Shown piece after piece: positions 34,092 through 46,383 of a stretch of 64,000 nt of DNA (its first letter is position 1; each line of letters opens with the position of its first letter). The notes under the pieces were generated by a model. The model did not search any database. It was not told where the DNA came from and was given only the letters and a program-made list of their open reading frames with translations. Location: NCBI RefSeq assembly GCF_001981305.1, contig NZ_MSCW01000006.1:186001-250000 (forward strand). The letters are read 5' to 3'. This stretch comes from Marinobacter lutaoensis. GTDB taxonomy: Bacteria > Pseudomonadota > Gammaproteobacteria > Pseudomonadales > Oleiphilaceae. The translations under genes were made by a program, and so were the position numbers.

Positions 34092-35818
34092 CCGCACCCC
34101 TGAAGGTGAAGCTGGCGGGTATGCTGGAAGTGGTGTACCCGGCCCTGGATTGCGACTTCCTGGCCGAGCAGTTGCTCAAGACCATGGGACTGGCGCCTAA
34201 CCAGGCGCCACCGCCGCCGCACCAGAACAACTGGGACGAGTCGGACGTGGTGCTGATCACCTACGCCGACACCCTCCGCCAGGAAGGCGAAAAGCCCCTG
34301 GTGACGTTGCACCGCTTTCTCGACGAACACCTGCGGGACGTTATCTCCGCGGTGCACATTCTGCCGTTCTTCCCCTACAGCTCCGACGACGGTTTCGCGG
34401 TCATGGACTACCTGGCGGTCAACGAGTCCCACGGCACCTGGGAGGATATCGAACGCATCGCCGGAGACTTCAAACTGATGGCGGACCTGGTGATCAATCA
34501 TATGTCTGCCCGCAGCCGCTGGTTTGAAAACTTCCGCAAGCGCGTGGACCCGGGCAAGGATTACTTTTTTGAAGCCAGCCCCAAGGATGACCTCAGTGCC
34601 GTGGTGCGGCCCCGGACCTCGCCGCTGCTCAATCCGGTGCAGACCGAGGACGGTGAGCGTTATGTCTGGTGTACCTTCAGCGAGGACCAAGTGGACCTCA
34701 ATTTTGCCAATCCCCAGGTGCTGATCGAATTCGCGGGCATCATCCGGAGCTATCTGGAACACGGCGTCCGGCTGTTTCGGCTGGACGCCGTGGCGTTTCT
34801 GTGGAAGGAGCCGGGGACCCCTTGCATCCACCTCCAGCAGACCCATGAGCTGATCAAGATCCTGCGGTTGCTGATCGAGCATCACACCCCGGAGTCGGTG
34901 ATTATCACCGAGACCAACGTTCCCAACCGGGAGAACCTGACCTATTTCGGCAACGCCAACGAAGCGCACATCATCTATAACTTTTCGTTGCCGCCGCTGT
35001 TGATCAACACCCTGGTTACCGGCAACTGCCGTCATCTGAAAACCTGGCTGATGAGCATGCCGCCGGCGCAGATGGGCACCACCTATCTGAACTTCATCGC
35101 CTCACACGACGGGGTCGGGCTGCGACCCACGGACGGTCTGCTGGACGATGCCGAAAAGCAGCGGCTGATCAACACCATGGAGTCGTTCGGAGGCAAGGTG
35201 TCCTACCGCCGGGCCGCCGATGGCCGGGATCAGCCCTACGAGATCAACATCGCCCTGTACGATGCCCTGAAGGGCACCGCCGAGGGCGGCGCCGACCACT
35301 GGCAGCTGTCACGCTTCCTGTGTGCCCACACCATCATGCTGGCGCTGGAGGGCATTCCGGCGTTCTACATCCACAGCCTGCTGGCCACCGAGAACGACTA
35401 TGAGCGCATGGAAAACACCGGACGGCTGCGCTCCATCAACCGCAGCCAGTGGCAGCTTGATACCCTGAAGGAAACGCTGGCGGACCCTCTCAGCCACCAC
35501 AGCAAGGCGTTCAGCGAACTCAAGCGGCTGATTGCGATCCGCCGGCGTCAGCCGGCCTTCCACCCCAACGCCACCCAGTTCACCCTGCACCTGGGGTTGC
35601 AAATCTTCGGCTTCTGGCGCCAGAGCATGCGCCGCGACCAGTCGATTTTCTGCATTCACAACATCAGCAGCGAATTGCAGGAAATCGCCCTGAGCGACAT
35701 CAACCTGATCGGCACCGACCACTGGGTCGATCTGATTTCCGGTCTGGCGATCGAGGATCTTGCCGGCTCCATCACCCTCAAGCCCTACCAGTGTGTCTGG
35801 TTGTCGAACCGGGCCTAG
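34088..35818 (+). CDS. GH13 subfamily 18 phosphorylase, probable glucosylglycerate phosphorylase
   Basis: A 576-residue sucrose-phosphorylase-like enzyme. The alpha-amylase motifs are visible: [36 protein letters not shown] with the nucleophile Asp near residue 235, [13 protein letters not shown] with the acid/base Glu near 274, and [19 protein letters not shown]. Sucrose phosphorylases are shorter (about 500 residues); the longer form and the operon point to glucosylglycerate phosphorylase, which yields glucose 1-phosphate and D-glycerate. GTG start overlaps the gpgS stop. Confidence 0.88.
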   Translation: MTAPLKVKLAGMLEVVYPALDCDFLAEQLLKTMGLAPNQAPPPPHQNNWDESDVVLITYADTLRQEGEKPLVTLHRFLDEHLRDVISAVHILPFFPYSSDDGFAVMDYLAVNESHGTWEDIERIAGDFKLMADLVINHMSARSRWFENFRKRVDPGKDYFFEASPKDDLSAVVRPRTSPLLNPVQTEDGERYVWCTFSEDQVDLNFANPQVLIEFAGIIRSYLEHGVRLFRLDAVAFLWKEPGTPCIHLQQTHELIKILRLLIEHHTPESVIITETNVPNRENLTYFGNANEAHIIYNFSLPPLLINTLVTGNCRHLKTWLMSMPPAQMGTTYLNFIASHDGVGLRPTDGLLDDAEKQRLINTMESFGGKVSYRRAADGRDQPYEINIALYDALKGTAEGGADHWQLSRFLCAHTIMLALEGIPAFYIHSLLATENDYERMENTGRLRSINRSQWQLDTLKETLADPLSHHSKAFSELKRLIAIRRRQPAFHPNATQFTLHLGLQIFGFWRQSMRRDQSIFCIHNISSELQEIALSDINLIGTDHWVDLISGLAIEDLAGSITLKPYQCVWLSNRA

Positions 35819-35827
35819 GGCGCGTCT

Positions 35828-36745
35828 TTAGCGCCCGGGCAGCTCCGGCCAGCCGTCGGGCACCACGAACAGCCGTTCGACCTCCGTCCAGGCGCCGAGC
35901 TCGGGCCGCCACGCCAGCCGTGCGAACAGTTGCGGCCGCTGCCGTTCGCAGCACAGGGCCCGTGCCGCCCGTACCGCCGACGCCTCCGGCGCCTGGGCCT
36001 GTCGCCAAGGCCCCATCCAGTGGGGCTTGATCAGGGGGACACAATCCCGAAGCGCCGTCGCTTCGGCCTCCCGGTGGTACAGCCAGAGGCCACGGAGATG
36101 ATCGCCGGGCACGTAGGGCGGTGGCGTCACCCCCGCTTGCGCTCCCCCTGGATAGAACAGGTAGCCCGGCATGAACAGCCGCGAGGTGAGAGGGCCGGCA
36201 ATGCCGTGCTGGGCGAGCAGGTCAAGGGTTTCGGGCCGATGGGTCATCAGGCTCTGATGGTTGAGCAAACGCGCCACCTTGAGGTCCAGGCGGTCGCGGG
36301 CGTCGGGGCCGTACCACCGGCAGTCGCCGTCCGGTGCCCGGATGCCCAGGTAATACTTGATGGCGATCTCGTGGTGTTCGATTCGGCCCTCCCGAAGATT
36401 ACGCACCACGAAGTCCAGCTCCCCCAAGGTTCGGCCATGGTCGCGCACGGGCTGGTTGTGCAGCAGTACCGGCCAGCCGAGGAGATCATTCAGCAAAACG
36501 CCATACAGCCGCTCCGCGTAGAAGCCCAGCCGCCTGGGGTAGGGTGGTTGCAGGGCCTCGGGCATCCCCGTGAGCTCCGTGTCCCAGTGCCGCAGCCGTT
36601 GGCGATAGTCCCCGGGCAGGCTGTCCCGGGGCCGGAAGGTCCGGGAGCTTTCCAGCAACGGTGGCGCGCTGCACAGCCACGCCAGGTGGCGCACGGAGGC
36701 GGTGTCCAGTTCCAGAAGGAAGCGGGTATCGTGGTTTGCGTCCAT
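35828..36745 (-). CDS. DUF1853 family protein
   Basis: A 305-residue soluble protein. [20 protein letters not shown] and [20 protein letters not shown] match the DUF1853 family, whose central E/D-x-K arrangement (ELDFVV ... [11 protein letters not shown]) resembles PD-(D/E)XK nucleases; that parallel is my inference. The start at 36745 is chosen as the first codon of the conserved region; the frame continues to 36937 across the opposite glyoxalase gene. It lies 10 bases from the convergent phosphorylase stop. Confidence 0.82.
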   Translation of the reverse strand: MDANHDTRFLLELDTASVRHLAWLCSAPPLLESSRTFRPRDSLPGDYRQRLRHWDTELTGMPEALQPPYPRRLGFYAERLYGVLLNDLLGWPVLLHNQPVRDHGRTLGELDFVVRNLREGRIEHHEIAIKYYLGIRAPDGDCRWYGPDARDRLDLKVARLLNHQSLMTHRPETLDLLAQHGIAGPLTSRLFMPGYLFYPGGAQAGVTPPPYVPGDHLRGLWLYHREAEATALRDCVPLIKPHWMGPWRQAQAPEASAVRAARALCCERQRPQLFARLAWRPELGAWTEVERLFVVPDGWPELPGR

Positions 36746-36818
36746 AGACGAAGAATACCGTAAACTGCCACTCTGTATCGGCGCGGTTTTCGCGAAAGTC
36801 ACGCTTGGAGGAGAGACC

Positions 36819-37259
36819 ATGCAATACCTGCATACCATGATTCGCGTCAGCAATCTGGAGGAGAGCCTGCACTTTTTCTGCGACCTGCTGGGAATGGTCG
36901 AAATCAGCCGCAAGAGCAGTGAAACGGGGCGTTTCACCCTGGTGTTCCTGGCGGCGCCGGAGGATGAAGTCCGGGCCCGTGAAGAGAAGGCACCGATGAT
37001 TGAGCTGACCTACAACTGGGATCCCGAGGAGTACACCGGCGGTCGCAATTTCGGCCATCTGGCGTTCCGGGTGGACGACATCTATGCTCTCTGCGAGAAG
37101 CTTCAGGCCAATGGCGTCACCATCAACCGGCCACCCCGGGATGGCCATATGGCCTTCGTGCGAACCCCCGACAACATTTCCATCGAACTGCTGCAAAAAG
37201 GTGACCCCCTGCCGCCCCGGGAGCCCTGGGCCAATATGGAGAACACCGGAACCTGGTAA
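36819..37259 (+). CDS. gloA: Lactoylglutathione lyase (glyoxalase I)
   Basis: A 146-residue VOC-fold metalloenzyme converting the methylglyoxal-glutathione hemithioacetal to S-lactoylglutathione. All four metal ligands are in place: His5 in YLHTMIRV, Glu62 in IELTYNW, His80 in NFGHLAF and Glu123 in SIELLQ. GGAGGAGAGACC sets the start. It is followed at 24 bases by the Clp-like ATPase gene, so these may be co-transcribed. Confidence 0.94.
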   Translation: MQYLHTMIRVSNLEESLHFFCDLLGMVEISRKSSETGRFTLVFLAAPEDEVRAREEKAPMIELTYNWDPEEYTGGRNFGHLAFRVDDIYALCEKLQANGVTINRPPRDGHMAFVRTPDNISIELLQKGDPLPPREPWANMENTGTW

Positions 37260-37283
37260 ACCCACCCTTAAGGAGATCATGTC

Positions 37284-38681
37284 ATGGACGATTGGCAAGG
37301 ATGCCTGACACCGGAGTGCCAGACGGCACTGGTGCATGCGCACAGGCAAGTGGAACAGCGCGGCGGCGCCGTGGTAACGATAGAGGATTTTCTCCTGTCG
37401 CTGCTGGAGACCGTTGGTACCGTGCCCCGGTTCCTGAAACGGCGGGGAGTCGACCTGGATGAACTGGTACGGACCATCCAGTGCGAGCAGCCGATCATCA
37501 CCGGCGTTGGGGACGGCGGTGTCCTGTCCTCCCAGCTGACCGACTGGCTGGCTCAGACCCGGGAAATCCACGCACAGCCCTGGCTCGGGGGGCCGGAGCT
37601 GCTGGCGGTTCTGGTCCGTGGCGCCGACCGGTTTCAGGCAAAGGCCTACGTGGCGGTGCTGGAACGGGTGACCGACTGGCCCGTCGGCCAGCTGGAACCC
37701 CGCGCCGCCAACCTTGGGCTGGATGCCGCCGTACCGGTGGTGATTGCCGACACCCGCTGGGCGGAGCTGGCCGATCAGGTTTCGGTCGCGTTGTCGGCTT
37801 CGGCGAACGCCTTGGTCTGGGTCCGGGGCGAGCGCGGCAGCGGCAAGTCCTGCTGGCTCCGGCATCTGCTCCAGGTAATTGGTCTGGATTGCGTTGAGGT
37901 GGACCTGCGCCGGGAACAGGAAGTGCTGGCGTCCGAGTCGCCAGCGGTGCCGGCGGGAGCGGAGCGGCCGTGGCCGGTTTTGGTGCTGGACAATCTGCCG
38001 CCGCCGGACCTTCTGGCACGGCTGGCGGTTCCGTCGGGCCTGGCCTCGGCGTTGGTGCCCGGCTGGCACGGGCCGATCCTGCTGCTGGGGCCCGACCGGG
38101 GCGACGAGCGCGCGGTCGGCAGCCTGGAGTCCTGGCTGGGACGTGAGGTGCGTGTGATGGACATGGTGCCCTGTGGCCGTCGTCAGCGCTTGGCCATTGT
38201 CACTGCTCACCAACCGCTGATCGAAAAGGCCTGGAACGTCCAGCTCACGGGCTCGGCTCTGGCTTATGCGGCCGCCTGCCGCGACCCCCGGGTCGCCAGC
38301 CCCGGTGGCCTGCTGCAATGGCTGCGTCGAGCCGCGGCCCGGCTGGATTTGCTGGCCCGCCGGGGACCGGCGGGTGCCGTCGCGCTGCGGGGCCAGCAGG
38401 ACACGCTGGAGCGGCAGGCTCTGGTGGCACTGGCCCGGCGGGAGTGCACACAAGCGCTGGAAACCTCCCGGGTCGAACTGGAGCGGAAGCGGGCGCTCGC
38501 GCTGGCCGACTGGCAGGCTCGGGAGCGAGCGGGCAACCTCCGGCGGTTGCTGGCCGAGGACCTGCACCGGGAACTGGAACAATGGCTTGCAGCCGAGGCG
38601 CCCCCGGGTCACTATGTGCGCCACCAACATCAACAGCAGGGAGAATCCGCGAGTGCAGGACCTGGAGATCTACATCCGTGA
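37284..38681 (+). CDS. Degenerate Clp-like ATPase with ClpA/ClpV N-terminal domain
   Basis: A 465-residue protein. Residues 1-140 look like a double Clp N-domain (LTPECQTALVHAHRQVEQRG then VTIEDFLLSLLE). A single P-loop follows: Walker A RGERGSGKSC at 181-190. The Walker B-like strand PVLVLDNLPP ends Asp-Asn rather than Asp-Glu, which would weaken ATP hydrolysis. No second AAA module is present, so it is half the size of ClpA/ClpB. The last 100 residues are arginine-rich helices with coiled-coil character. AAGGAG lies 8 bases before the start. Function unknown; it is coupled to the next gene by a 29-base overlap. Confidence 0.8.
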   Translation: MDDWQGCLTPECQTALVHAHRQVEQRGGAVVTIEDFLLSLLETVGTVPRFLKRRGVDLDELVRTIQCEQPIITGVGDGGVLSSQLTDWLAQTREIHAQPWLGGPELLAVLVRGADRFQAKAYVAVLERVTDWPVGQLEPRAANLGLDAAVPVVIADTRWAELADQVSVALSASANALVWVRGERGSGKSCWLRHLLQVIGLDCVEVDLRREQEVLASESPAVPAGAERPWPVLVLDNLPPPDLLARLAVPSGLASALVPGWHGPILLLGPDRGDERAVGSLESWLGREVRVMDMVPCGRRQRLAIVTAHQPLIEKAWNVQLTGSALAYAAACRDPRVASPGGLLQWLRRAAARLDLLARRGPAGAVALRGQQDTLERQALVALARRECTQALETSRVELERKRALALADWQARERAGNLRRLLAEDLHRELEQWLAAEAPPGHYVRHQHQQQGESASAGPGDLHP

Positions 38682-39027
38682 TGTGCAACCCGGAGCCGTA
38701 TCGGCCTGGCTGGGCGCCCATGTGGATGCCCTGGAACTGAACGATCAGGATTTGTCCGGGGTTGTGAAGGGGCAGGCCCGTTACCAGGGGCATCCGCTGA
38801 GGATCAGTCTGTATCCCGGTGCCTTCGGCAAGCGTTACGCCTCGCTGGTGCTGGAAGGGGAGCACCTTCCCTGGCGGACAGACCTGGACTGTGCCCGCAG
38901 TGCCTGGCGTGCTCTGGAAACCGAAATCCGGTGCAGTCCGGGGGACTGGAAGGAAGGGGACCCGGTGGAGGACGAAACCTGGTGGCGTCTGGACAGCCGG
39001 GGGGAAAAGCGGGTGGTCTGGAATTGA
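38653..39027 (+). CDS. Conserved hypothetical protein coupled to the Clp-like ATPase
   Basis: A 124-residue soluble protein beginning with GTG at 38653 inside the end of the ATPase gene, with GGGAG upstream. The sequence (LEIYIRDVQPGAVSAWLGAH, later EDETWWRLDSRGEK) is mostly beta-rich with several tryptophans. I do not recognise the family. The overlap suggests translational coupling and a joint role with the ATPase. A strong terminator closes the unit. Confidence 0.75.
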   Translation: MQDLEIYIRDVQPGAVSAWLGAHVDALELNDQDLSGVVKGQARYQGHPLRISLYPGAFGKRYASLVLEGEHLPWRTDLDCARSAWRALETEIRCSPGDWKEGDPVEDETWWRLDSRGEKRVVWN

Positions 39028-39052
39028 AAAAGGCAGCGTGAGCTGCCTTTTT
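39027..39052. terminator. Bidirectional terminator
   Basis: AAAAAGGCAGC and GCTGCCTTTTT form an 11-base stem with a GTGA loop directly after the hypothetical gene, also facing the convergent cold-shock-domain gene. Confidence 0.93.
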
Positions 39053-39071
39053 CATACCGGGGGGATGCGCC

Positions 39072-39590
39072 TCAGTCGCTCAGGATGGACACATTGTCGG
39101 CCTGCAGGCCCTTGTCCGCTTCCACCACGTCGAAACGCACCAGCTGGCCCTGGCGCAGTACCCGGCGGCCACGGCCACGAATGGCACGGAAGTGGACGAA
39201 CACCTCGTCACCGTTCTCGCGCACGATAAAGCCGAACCCTTTCTTGACGTTGAACCATTTGACGGTGCCTTCCTCGTTGCCTTCCGGGGCGTTTTCGTCG
39301 TAACCGTCGTCATCGGCATCCTGTTGCGTGGGCGTGCTGCGGCGCCGGTGCGTGCGGCCGGCCGGCTGACGCGCGACCAGGGCAATGGCGAGAAAGCCGG
39401 CGAGACCAAACAGAACCAGGGTGATCAGGTAGGCCGCGATGCCACGGTCGCTACCCAGGGCTTCGATAACCTCGCCGGCGGCGATCAGACGCAGGGGCTC
39501 GGGGGTGGCGGTGAGCAGAAAACCCAGAACCAGCGGGGCGGGAATGGCGATCAGCAGGGCGACAAGGATCGCTTTCACGGGATTACGCAT
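39072..39590 (-). CDS. Membrane-anchored cold-shock domain protein
   Basis: About 172 residues. Two hydrophobic segments (about 5-28 and 48-70) are followed by a charged linker rich in Asp, Asn and Glu, then a C-terminal cold-shock domain, residues about 105-172, with the RNP1 motif KGFGFI in [18 protein letters not shown] and RNP2 VFVHF. The nucleic-acid-binding domain should face the cytoplasm. An ATG at 39608 six codons upstream is an alternative start; neither has a clear ribosome site. Fusion of CSD to membrane helices is known in some proteobacteria but its role is not settled. Confidence 0.85.
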   Translation of the reverse strand: MRNPVKAILVALLIAIPAPLVLGFLLTATPEPLRLIAAGEVIEALGSDRGIAAYLITLVLFGLAGFLAIALVARQPAGRTHRRRSTPTQQDADDDGYDENAPEGNEEGTVKWFNVKKGFGFIVRENGDEVFVHFRAIRGRGRRVLRQGQLVRFDVVEADKGLQADNVSILSD

Positions 39591-39749
39591 TGACTCGAAC
39601 TTCTCCATTTTATTGAGGCTGACGATACAGGGCCGGATATCAGGTAAAATGACGCACCCGGCCGGTGAGTCCGCCAACCCCCGAACGCGGGGGAACCTGG
39701 CGGATAAAAGGCGAATACTACCAGATTACCCGGAGCACTGACCAAACCC

Positions 39750-39968
39750 ATGACACAGAATGAGCTTGAAGCACGACTGGCCGAGCTGGAGACCCGGCTG
39801 GCCTTTCAGGACGACATGATCAACGCCCTGAGCGAACAGATGGCCAAGCAGGAACTGGATATCCGGGAACTGTGGGAAGCGAAGAGGCTGCTGCACAAGC
39901 AACTCAAGGAACTGGCGCCTTCGAACGTGCGCCGGGAGGACGAGGAAACCCCGCCCCCGCACTACTGA
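39750..39968 (+). CDS. slyX: SlyX family protein
   Basis: A 72-residue protein, almost entirely a coiled coil (LEARLAELETRLAFQDDMIN, then LSEQMAKQELDIRELWEAKR) with a proline-rich end PPPHY, the pattern of SlyX. Function in the cell is not known. Confidence 0.92.
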   Translation: MTQNELEARLAELETRLAFQDDMINALSEQMAKQELDIRELWEAKRLLHKQLKELAPSNVRREDEETPPPHY

Positions 39969-39978
39969 ACCGGTGACG

Positions 39979-40007
39979 GCGCGGCCCGGAGGGTGCCCGG
40001 GCCGCGC
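39979..40007. terminator. GC-rich hairpin between slyX and dapE
   Basis: GCGCGGCCCGG and CCGGGCCGCGC form a perfect 11-base stem with a 7-base loop between convergent genes. There is no T-run, so termination here may need Rho or be weak. Confidence 0.5.
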
Positions 40008-40012
40008 GGGTA

Positions 40013-42164
<2,152 letters not shown>

Positions 42165-42191
42165 CTGGTGGTTGCTCCTGTCTGTTGTCTG

Positions 42192-42539
42192 TTAACCGTT
42201 GGCGTACTGCCGGGCCCAGTCATCCGCGTTGAAACCGACGCGGACGGTGCCGTTGTGCTCGACCACGGGCCGTTTGATGATGGACGGGTTGCCCAGCATG
42301 ACCTGGTGAGCGGACTGGGCGTCCATGGTATCACGAACCGTCTCGGGGAGTTTGCGCCAGGTGGTGCCCCGGCGGTTGATCAGCGCTTCCCAGCCCAGCT
42401 CGGCCTCCCAGCGGGACAGCAGGGCCTCGCTGAGTCCGTCCTTCCGGAAATCGTGGAATTCATGGGCGATGCCCTGATCGTCGAGCCAGCGGCGGGCTTT
42501 CTTGACGGTGTCGCAGTTCTTGATGCCGTAGAGTTTCAT
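42192..42539 (-). CDS. ArsC/Spx-family reductase (YffB-like)
   Basis: A 115-residue thioredoxin-fold protein with a single N-terminal Cys in [17 protein letters not shown] (residue 9), the YffB arrangement, rather than a true arsenate reductase with a full arsenic site. It overlaps dapC by 4 bases and lies between dapC and dapD, a placement common in pseudomonad-type genomes. A glutathione-linked reductase role has been suggested for YffB; its relation to lysine synthesis is unknown. Confidence 0.9.
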   Translation of the reverse strand: MKLYGIKNCDTVKKARRWLDDQGIAHEFHDFRKDGLSEALLSRWEAELGWEALINRRGTTWRKLPETVRDTMDAQSAHQVMLGNPSIIKRPVVEHNGTVRVGFNADDWARQYANG

Positions 42540-43741
42540 GCCGTATTTGCCTTTACGAATTCAACGATGCGTCTTGCGGCCTCCACGCACGCCTCCAGAG
42601 GCGCGACCAGAGCCATGCGGACGCGGTTCTCGCCGGGATTTTCGCCGTCCACCGTGCGCGACAGGTAACGGCCCGGCAGCACGTGGACATTCTGCTGCGC
42701 CGACAGTTCCCGGGCGAAGGTTTCGTCGTCCATCGGCGTCGCTGGCCAGAGGTAGAAGCCGGCGTCCGGAATGTCGACGGGCATGACTTCGCGCAGAATC
42801 GGCACTACGGCCTCGAACTTGGCGCGGTAGGCCGCTCGGTTTTCCCGGACATGCTGTTCGTCCCGCCAAGCGGCGATGCTGGCCAGCTGGTTGTGCAGCG
42901 GCATGGCGCAGCCATGGTAGGTGCGGTACTTCAGATAGCGCTGGATGAGGTCGGCGTCGCCGGCCACGAAGCCGGAGCGCAGGCCGGGCAGGTTGCTGCG
43001 CTTGGACAGGCTGTGGAAGACGATGCAGCGGCGGAAGTCGTCTCGGCCCAGGGCAGCACAGGTCTGCAGCAGTCCCTCGGGCGGCCGGTGCTCGTCCGGA
43101 TAGAGCTCGGAGTAGCACTCATCGGAGGCAATGATGAAATCGTACCGGTCCGCCAGGTCGATCACCTGCGCCAGGATTTCCCGGGGAATGACCGCGCCGC
43201 TGGGGTTGCCGGGGGAACACAGGAACAGCAGCTGACAGTCCCGCCAGATTCGCTCCGGTACCGAGTCGAAATCCGGAATGAACCCCCGGTCGGCCCGGCA
43301 GGCAAGGTAGACCGGCGTGGCACCGGCCAACAGCGCGGCGCCTTCGTAGATCTGGTAAAAGGGGTTCGGGCTGACCACGGTGGCCCCTGGGGCGCTGCCG
43401 TCCACCACCGCCTGCACCAGGGAGAAGATGGCCTCCCGGGTGCCGTTGACCGGGATCACGTGCCTGGCCGGATCGAGGCTGCCGGGAGCGAGCAGGAAGC
43501 GGCGGCTGGCCCAGTCGGCCATGGCTTCCCGCAAGGCGTCGGTACCCCGGGTGGTGGGGTAATTGGACAGCATCGCCAGATGGTCCGCGATGACCTGCTT
43601 GACGAAGGCCGGCGCCGGATGCTGGGGTTCGCCGATGCCCAGAGAGATCGGTGTCAGGTGATCGGGAGCCTGGATGTTGGCCTTGAGCCTGGCGAGTTTT
43701 TCAAAGGGGTAGGGGTGCAATCGGTCAAGATTGGGATTCAT
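42536..43741 (-). CDS. dapC: Succinyldiaminopimelate transaminase
   Basis: A 401-residue fold-type I PLP aminotransferase. [20 protein letters not shown] opens the domain, [19 protein letters not shown] and [20 protein letters not shown] are cofactor and substrate regions, and the Schiff-base Lys is in [17 protein letters not shown]. The sequence follows the DapC (pseudomonad) pattern rather than ArgD. The start overlaps the glnD stop by 4 bases. Confidence 0.94.
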   Translation of the reverse strand: MNPNLDRLHPYPFEKLARLKANIQAPDHLTPISLGIGEPQHPAPAFVKQVIADHLAMLSNYPTTRGTDALREAMADWASRRFLLAPGSLDPARHVIPVNGTREAIFSLVQAVVDGSAPGATVVSPNPFYQIYEGAALLAGATPVYLACRADRGFIPDFDSVPERIWRDCQLLFLCSPGNPSGAVIPREILAQVIDLADRYDFIIASDECYSELYPDEHRPPEGLLQTCAALGRDDFRRCIVFHSLSKRSNLPGLRSGFVAGDADLIQRYLKYRTYHGCAMPLHNQLASIAAWRDEQHVRENRAAYRAKFEAVVPILREVMPVDIPDAGFYLWPATPMDDETFARELSAQQNVHVLPGRYLSRTVDGENPGENRVRMALVAPLEACVEAARRIVEFVKANTA

Positions 43742-46383
43742 TGAGTCTCGTCCAGCATTTTGCAAAGGTCCTGTTGCAGGGCCAGGCACTTGGCCGCGTC
43801 ACTCAGCGGCTCGCCGTGCTCGTCGGTGATGAAAAAGACGTCCTCCACCCGCTCGCCGAGGGTGGCGATCTTGGCGTTGGTCAGCCGCACCCGGTGTTCC
43901 AGCAGCACCTGCCCAATCCGGGCCAGCAGACCGGGCCGGTCCGGGGTGATCACTTCCATGACCGTGCGCTGGTTGCCGGTGTCGTTGGAGAAGGTGACTT
44001 CGGTGGGAAAGGCGAAGTGCTTGAGCTGCCGGGGTGTGCGTCGGTGGATGATGCTCGGGTAGTCCTCGGGGTCGTCCAGTTCCTCGATCAGTCGCTGGCG
44101 GACCCGTTCCTTGCGGGCAGGGTCCACGCCAAGGGGCTGGCCCTTCTCGTCCAGGACGACATAGGAACTGATGGAGTAGGGCCCGTCGCCGGAGCTGATG
44201 CGGGCATCCACGATGTTCAGGTTGAGCTGTTCCAGCACCGCGGTGGTGGCGGCGAACAGGGCGACCCGGTCCTTCATGTAAATAATGATCTGCGAGTAGC
44301 CGTCGGTGGGGCCGCCCCGGGTGTCGCGGATCAGCACCAGCGGGTCGGGGTTGTCGCCATGGCGAATGATGGCCGCCGTCTGCCAGGCAATGTCGACGGT
44401 GGAGTCCTGCAGAAAATAGTCCTCGTCCACAGTGTCCCAGACCCGGTCGATCTGTTCGTCCGTCATGTTCTGGGCGTGGAGGATCTCCCGGGCCTCGGAC
44501 TGGGTGGCCCGGACCCACTCCAGCCGGTCAATCGGGGTCTCGGTGCCCCGGCGCAGCGCCCGCTTGGTCTCGATGTACAGTTGCCGCAGCAGGGAGGCGC
44601 GCCAGGTGTTCCAGAGCTTGGGGTTGGTGGCGCTGATGTCGCACACGGTCAGGATGTACAGGTAATCCAGGTGCGCCTGGCTGGGGATGGCCCGGGCGAA
44701 GGTGTGGATGATGTCCGGGTCCGATATGTCCTTGCGCTGGGCGGTCATGGACATCAGCAGGTGGTTTTCCACCAGCCAGGACACCAGCTGGGTATCCCGT
44801 TCGCTCAGGTGGTGACGGCGGCAAAAGGCTTCGGCGTCGATGGCTCCCAGTTCGGAATGGTCGCCGCCACGGCCCTTGGCGATATCGTGGTACAGGCCGG
44901 CGATGTAAAGGGTTTCCAGCTTGGGCAGGCGGTGGATCAGCCGCGAAGCCAGCGGGTACTCGGCCCGGTTCTCGCCGGTGTTCAGGCGGACCATGTTCTG
45001 GATCACCCGCATGGTGTGGGCGTCCACGGTATAGATGTGGAACAGATCGTGCTGCATCTGGCCGATGATCTGACCGAATTCCGGCAGGTACCGGCCCAGC
45101 ACGTTGTACTTTTTCATGGCCGACAGGGTGCGGTCCAAGGCGTGCGGGGTGCGCAGCAGTTCCATGAACAGGGTGGTGACGGCCAGGTCGGAACGGAAAG
45201 CATCGTCGATCAGGTGCCGGTGCGCCCGCAGCGACCGGATGGTGGTGGCCCGGATGCCCTTGATCTCTGGATGCTGGGCCATCAGTACGAAGATTTCCAT
45301 GATGGCGTAGGGGGCGTAGGCGAAGACCTGGTTGTTGACCGCCTCGATGTAGCGGTTGCGTATCTGGAACCGTTTGTTGAGCGGCTGGATCTCGTCCTCG
45401 CCGCCGGCTCCAAGAATGGCCTCGTCGTAATACTGCAGGATTACGTCGGTCAGCTCGGCCAGCGCCAGCACGGTGCGGTAGTAGGACTGCATCATCAGTT
45501 CCACGCCGAGACGCTTACCCTCGTCACGGTACCCCAACATTTCCGCGAGCGCCCGCTGGTGGTCGAACAGCAGACGATTTTCGTTGCGATCGGCGATCAG
45601 CTGCAGGCCGTAGCGGAGTTGCCACAGGAACGTCTCGCCCTGATACAGAATCTCGTGTTCTTCCTCGGTCAGGATGCTGAAGCGTGTCAGGTCGGCAATG
45701 GTCTGCAGGCCGAAGTGGCGTTTGGTGATCCAGCCGATGGTCTGGATGTCCCGCAGGGCGCCGGGTGCACCCTTGAGGTTGGGTTCCAGGTTGTACTCGG
45801 TATCGCCGTACTTCTCGTGGCGGGCTTGCTGCTCCCGGCGCTTGGCGAGAAAGTAATCCTGGTCGGTACTGACCTCGTCGGAGTAAACCTGCCGGCTCAG
45901 CTCCTGTCGCAGCGCATCCGGGCCGGCGATGGTTCGGGTCTCCAGCAGGTTGGTCAGGATGGTGACATCTTCCCGGGCGGCCTGCGTGCACTCCTCAAGA
46001 CTGCGGACGCTGTGGCCGATGTCCAGCTTCAGATCCCAGAGCAGGGTGATGAAGGCTCCAAGGTCCTCGTGCCATTCCTCGCGGATGCCGGCCCGGGTCA
46101 GGATCAGCAGGTCGATGTCGGAGTGCGGGTGCAGCTCACCCCGGCCGTACCCGCCCACCGCAATCAGGGCGATGTCCTCGGAGCCGGAAAACGCATAGCG
46201 GTTCCAGATCAGACGCAGCACCGTGTCCACGGTGGAGGCCCTGGCGTGCACCAGAGCCCGGACATCCACGCCCTGGCGGAAGGCCTCGGCGTCGGCGCGG
46301 TAACGCGCCTTCAGCAGTTCCCGGGCCGCCGGCACCGGGGAAGGATCATGGCTGATGCGGGTTTCCAGCTCGCGAAGATCCAC
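43738..46383 (-). CDS. glnD: Bifunctional uridylyltransferase/uridylyl-removing enzyme GlnD
   Basis: An 881-residue nitrogen sensor that uridylylates and deuridylylates PII proteins according to glutamine level. The nucleotidyltransferase motif is GGYGRGELHPHSDIDLL at residues 77-93; the HD hydrolase domain has LYHDIAKGRGGDHSELG near residue 500; two ACT domains close the protein (SQIIIYMKDRVALFAATTAV and TVMEVITPDRPGLLARIGQV). Full length. It follows map with no gap. Confidence 0.97.
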   Translation of the reverse strand: MDLRELETRISHDPSPVPAARELLKARYRADAEAFRQGVDVRALVHARASTVDTVLRLIWNRYAFSGSEDIALIAVGGYGRGELHPHSDIDLLILTRAGIREEWHEDLGAFITLLWDLKLDIGHSVRSLEECTQAAREDVTILTNLLETRTIAGPDALRQELSRQVYSDEVSTDQDYFLAKRREQQARHEKYGDTEYNLEPNLKGAPGALRDIQTIGWITKRHFGLQTIADLTRFSILTEEEHEILYQGETFLWQLRYGLQLIADRNENRLLFDHQRALAEMLGYRDEGKRLGVELMMQSYYRTVLALAELTDVILQYYDEAILGAGGEDEIQPLNKRFQIRNRYIEAVNNQVFAYAPYAIMEIFVLMAQHPEIKGIRATTIRSLRAHRHLIDDAFRSDLAVTTLFMELLRTPHALDRTLSAMKKYNVLGRYLPEFGQIIGQMQHDLFHIYTVDAHTMRVIQNMVRLNTGENRAEYPLASRLIHRLPKLETLYIAGLYHDIAKGRGGDHSELGAIDAEAFCRRHHLSERDTQLVSWLVENHLLMSMTAQRKDISDPDIIHTFARAIPSQAHLDYLYILTVCDISATNPKLWNTWRASLLRQLYIETKRALRRGTETPIDRLEWVRATQSEAREILHAQNMTDEQIDRVWDTVDEDYFLQDSTVDIAWQTAAIIRHGDNPDPLVLIRDTRGGPTDGYSQIIIYMKDRVALFAATTAVLEQLNLNIVDARISSGDGPYSISSYVVLDEKGQPLGVDPARKERVRQRLIEELDDPEDYPSIIHRRTPRQLKHFAFPTEVTFSNDTGNQRTVMEVITPDRPGLLARIGQVLLEHRVRLTNAKIATLGERVEDVFFITDEHGEPLSDAAKCLALQQDLCKMLDETQ

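Noticed and set aside
42192..42539. Arsenate resistance gene
   Set aside because: The ArsC-like protein has the YffB arrangement and sits inside the dap cluster with no arsenite exporter or ArsR nearby.
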